Source: Nocardioides ungokensis
GTDB taxonomy: Bacteria > Actinomycetota > Actinomycetes > Propionibacteriales > Nocardioidaceae
Length of the DNA stretch: 64,000 bases
Direction: 5' to 3'
Assembly (NCBI RefSeq): GCF_013466985.1
Contig: NZ_CP059164.1
Location: 815,001-879,000 of the forward strand
A model generated the notes under the pieces. The model did no database searches, had not been told where the DNA came from, and saw only the letters and a list, made by a program, of their open reading frames with translations. The position numbers and the translations under genes are program-made. How positions within the stretch are numbered: position 1 is the stretch's first letter; each line of letters starts with the position of its first letter. Of the stretch, positions 61,807 to 64,000 are shown in pieces.

Positions 61807-63405
61807 TCAGGTGTGCCGCTCCGCGCCGGTGGGCTCGGCTTCGTCGTGCACGTGCGTGCCGATCTCGCGGTCGGGCCGGCCGAGCAGGAAGACGATGACG
61901 CCGACGACCGCCACGATCACCATCACGACCAGGGTGATCCAGTCGAGGTTGAAGTAGCCGCGCGGGCTGGTCAGTCCGGTGGGCGCGACGACGTTCAGGA
62001 GCATCAGCCCGAGGTAGGCGGCGGCGATGATGCAGACCGGCCACCCCCAACGCCCCAGACGGAACCTGCCCTCAGGTACCCACCCGCGAGACCGGGCGAC
62101 CATCGCGCCGATCACCGTCAGCAGGAACGACAGGTAGATGCCGCTCACGCCGAAGGACACCAGGGAGACCAGGGCGTTGATGTTGGCCGGGTAGGTGATG
62201 AACCCGATCTCGACGTTCTTGGAGGGTGAGTAGAACACCAGGAGCACGAACAGCATGGTGACCACGGCGCCGGCCAGCAGCGCGTTGGTGGGCGTCTTGA
62301 ACCGCGGGTTCACCCGCGAGACCCACCCGGAGCCGGGGAGGGCGCCGTCGCGCGCGAAGGAGAACGCGAGCCGGCTTCCAGCGCCCTGCACGGAGGTGCC
62401 GCACGAGAAGAACGCGAAGATGATCAGCAGCAGCAGGAAGTCCTGCAGCCCGCTCGGCAGCTCGCCGAGGATGAACGGCACGCCGCCGCCGTCCACCGTC
62501 TTGCCCACCGGGTCGCTGCCGGACGGCATGGCCAGCAGCAGCGCGGCGACGAGCACGAACGACGAGACGCCGCCCCAGATCAGGGCCTGGCGCATCGAGC
62601 GCGGCACCTTCACACCGGCGTCCTTGGTCTCCTCCGAGATGTCCCCGGCCGACTCGAAGCCGTAGAAGATGTAGACGGGTGCCAGCACCGCGATCAGCGC
62701 GGCACCGGTGAGCCAGTGGCCGCCGAAGTCGAGCCCGAGCGCGTTGGTCGCCTTGTTCTCCGCGCCCTGGGTCGAGAAGAGGAACCCGAGCCCGTGGTGG
62801 AAACCGTCGATGGCCAGGATGATCGCGATGCCGAGCGTGCCGACGATCTCGACGTACACACCGAACTGCGCGACGCGCCCCATCACGCGGGCGCCGGTGA
62901 TGTTGAGGACGGTCTGGATGACGACCAGGCCAGCGGTGATGACGAGGATCGTCAGGTGGTTGGTCGGGTCGAAGTTCCAGCCGAACCAGTTGTGCGACAG
63001 CGCGGTCGTGTAGCTGACCACGCCGGTATCGACGGCCGCGACCGTGATCAGCAGCGCCATGCCGTAGAACCAGCCGACGAACCAGCCGTACGACGGTCCC
63101 ACGGAGAACTTGCTGTACTGGTAGAGCGCGCCGGCCACGGGGTAGTGGCTCGCGAGCTCCCCGAAGACCAGTGCCACGAAGAGCATCCCGGCGACCGGGA
63201 TCCAGGTCAGCCAGACGTACGCCGGGCCGCCGGCCGCGACGCCGAGCGCGAACAGCGAGTAGATGCCCACCATCGGGGAGAGGTAGGTGAACGCGACCGA
63301 GAAGTTGGCGAACTGTCCCAGCACCCGGTTGAGCTGCGGGTGATACCCCAGGCTCTCGAGCCGGTCGTCGTCGTTGAGGCCCTCGGGGCGAGCGGGCTCG
63401 GACAT
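61807..63405 (-). CDS. APC-family amino-acid permease
   Basis: 532 aa from ATG 63405 with GGAGGG upstream. About twelve membrane helices. 'FANFSVAFTYLSPMVGIYSL' and 'GELASHYPVAGALYQYSKFS' match the amino-acid/GABA permease branch of the APC family; 'FYGFESAGDISEETKDAGVK' is its helix 6 region and 'RLAFSFARDGALPGSGWVSR' the helix 8-9 loop. Substrate probably an amino acid, amine or choline-like compound. Single-gene unit; 239 bp upstream hold no gene. Confidence 0.9.
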   Translation of the reverse strand: MSEPARPEGLNDDDRLESLGYHPQLNRVLGQFANFSVAFTYLSPMVGIYSLFALGVAAGGPAYVWLTWIPVAGMLFVALVFGELASHYPVAGALYQYSKFSVGPSYGWFVGWFYGMALLITVAAVDTGVVSYTTALSHNWFGWNFDPTNHLTILVITAGLVVIQTVLNITGARVMGRVAQFGVYVEIVGTLGIAIILAIDGFHHGLGFLFSTQGAENKATNALGLDFGGHWLTGAALIAVLAPVYIFYGFESAGDISEETKDAGVKVPRSMRQALIWGGVSSFVLVAALLLAMPSGSDPVGKTVDGGGVPFILGELPSGLQDFLLLLIIFAFFSCGTSVQGAGSRLAFSFARDGALPGSGWVSRVNPRFKTPTNALLAGAVVTMLFVLLVFYSPSKNVEIGFITYPANINALVSLVSFGVSGIYLSFLLTVIGAMVARSRGWVPEGRFRLGRWGWPVCIIAAAYLGLMLLNVVAPTGLTSPRGYFNLDWITLVVMVIVAVVGVIVFLLGRPDREIGTHVHDEAEPTGAERHT

Positions 63406-63644
63406 GTCACCCTCCTGGATGGTCGCACGTCCCCCGTGGTCGAGTTGCTGCGCGGAGCCGGCCAGGACTGGCGCCGTGTCACCGCGCGACCACCGCCCCG
63501 ATTTCGATGGATCGTGAGGCTCGTCCCTGAGCAACGCCGGCTGGCGCGCGACGTTGCTCGAGCACGCGTCTCGTCACCATTGTCGCGCCCGCACCATGCG
63601 TGTCCATCACAAACTTTGGTCACGCGGGAGCGGTCTTCTTCGGG

Positions 63645-63965
63645 TCAGCTCCGGTTGTCCCGCGCGAGCGTCGCCTCGACGCGGCGTGCGATCTCGGTGA
63701 GCCAGCCGCGGTAGCCGCCCTTATCGGGGTCCGGGACGTAGTTGCAGCCCTGCGCCACGAGGAACGCTCGTAAGTCCGACTCGGCATGGTGTTCGCCCAG
63801 AGCGCTCTCGATCTCGATCGGGAGATGGCTGGCAAGCTCGGCCGATTCCTCGATGAATCGGTCAAGTGCCGCCCATTCGTCATCGAACTCGATGGGCCAG
63901 TCCTGGTGAAGGTAAGCGCCGAGGAACTGGCACAGTGCTGGAGTCTTCTCGGGTGTCGGCGGCAT
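63645..63965 (-). CDS. CdiI-type immunity protein
   Basis: 106 aa from ATG 63965 (a TTG at 63989 is an alternative). 'LGAYLHQDWPIEFDDEW' near the start, 'FIEESAELASHLPIEIES', 'RAFLVAQGCNYVPDPDKGGY' and 'RGWLTEIARRVEATLA' match the pattern of the CdiI_2-type contact-dependent-inhibition immunity family, soluble and acidic. A cognate toxin would be expected directly upstream, beyond the window edge at 64000. None is seen on the downstream side. Confidence 0.75.
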   Translation of the reverse strand: MPPTPEKTPALCQFLGAYLHQDWPIEFDDEWAALDRFIEESAELASHLPIEIESALGEHHAESDLRAFLVAQGCNYVPDPDKGGYRGWLTEIARRVEATLARDNRS

Positions 63966-64000
63966 GTCAGACCGGGCGCGCTCCACCAACCGCAGACGAG

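Overview
The window is high-GC actinobacterial DNA. It most resembles Nocardioidaceae (a Nocardioides-like organism). That is an inference from gene content and from remembered actinobacterial gene orders, not from a database search. The supporting blocks are fasR-fabD-fabH-acpP-fabF-DUF3145, a homodimeric aceE next to a DUF3052 gene and a one-Cys peroxiredoxin, miaA/dapF/hflX, and dinG/lexA/LysM/nrdR/nrdJ.

Layout. 1-2.6 kb: 3' part of a 23S rRNA, a 5S rRNA and a terminator. 2.6-4.5 kb: a TPR gene and a PP2C phosphatase gene, both broken by several indels. 4.7-11.8 kb: DUF3145, a secreted protein, the type II fatty-acid synthesis operon with its PucR-type regulator, and an alpha/beta hydrolase. 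11.9-17.6 kb: aceE, divergent DUF3052, an acyl-CoA synthetase and a peroxiredoxin. 17.6-19.6 kb: tRNA-Val with a tandem repeat at its 3' end, then a leftward operon of very small acidic proteins around a Nudix hydrolase. 19.6-34.9 kb: miaA, a RibD/DHFR-like reductase, a gamma-glutamyltransferase, a PNPOx-like protein, dapF, an SDR, an AraC regulator, a large membrane patatin, a kinase, a dimethylglycine-dehydrogenase-like flavoprotein and hflX. 34.9-41.4 kb: a tightly overlapping leftward redox cluster (Pro-rich membrane protein, ApbE, ferric-reductase-like membrane protein, NuoF-like protein, ferredoxin) with a two-component system next to it. 41.4-46 kb: two hydrolases, DinG and a PAP2 protein. 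46-56 kb: the SOS/dNTP block, with lexA, an SOS-controlled LysM protein, nrdR and the B12-dependent reductase nrdJ. 56-64 kb: mixed genes including azlCD, a SprT-like metalloprotein, an APC permease and a CdiI-type immunity protein at the edge.

Two regulatory layers are readable. LexA-type boxes lie at lexA and in a cluster before the LysM gene. A pair of NrdR-like boxes 31 bp apart lies before nrdR-nrdJ. Long perfect hairpins separate most convergent gene pairs, and many operon genes overlap by 4 bases (ATGA/GTGA).

Quality caveat: at least ten otherwise intact genes, including the normally essential fabF, fabD and aceE, carry exactly one single-base indel, often in a homopolymer. Two more genes carry about five each. 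These look like assembly errors rather than real pseudogenes. Coordinates of such genes below span the whole gene as restored by one indel.

The best candidate for an under-described system is the five-gene redox cluster at 34908-38272. The small acidic-protein operon at 17910-19583 is the second.
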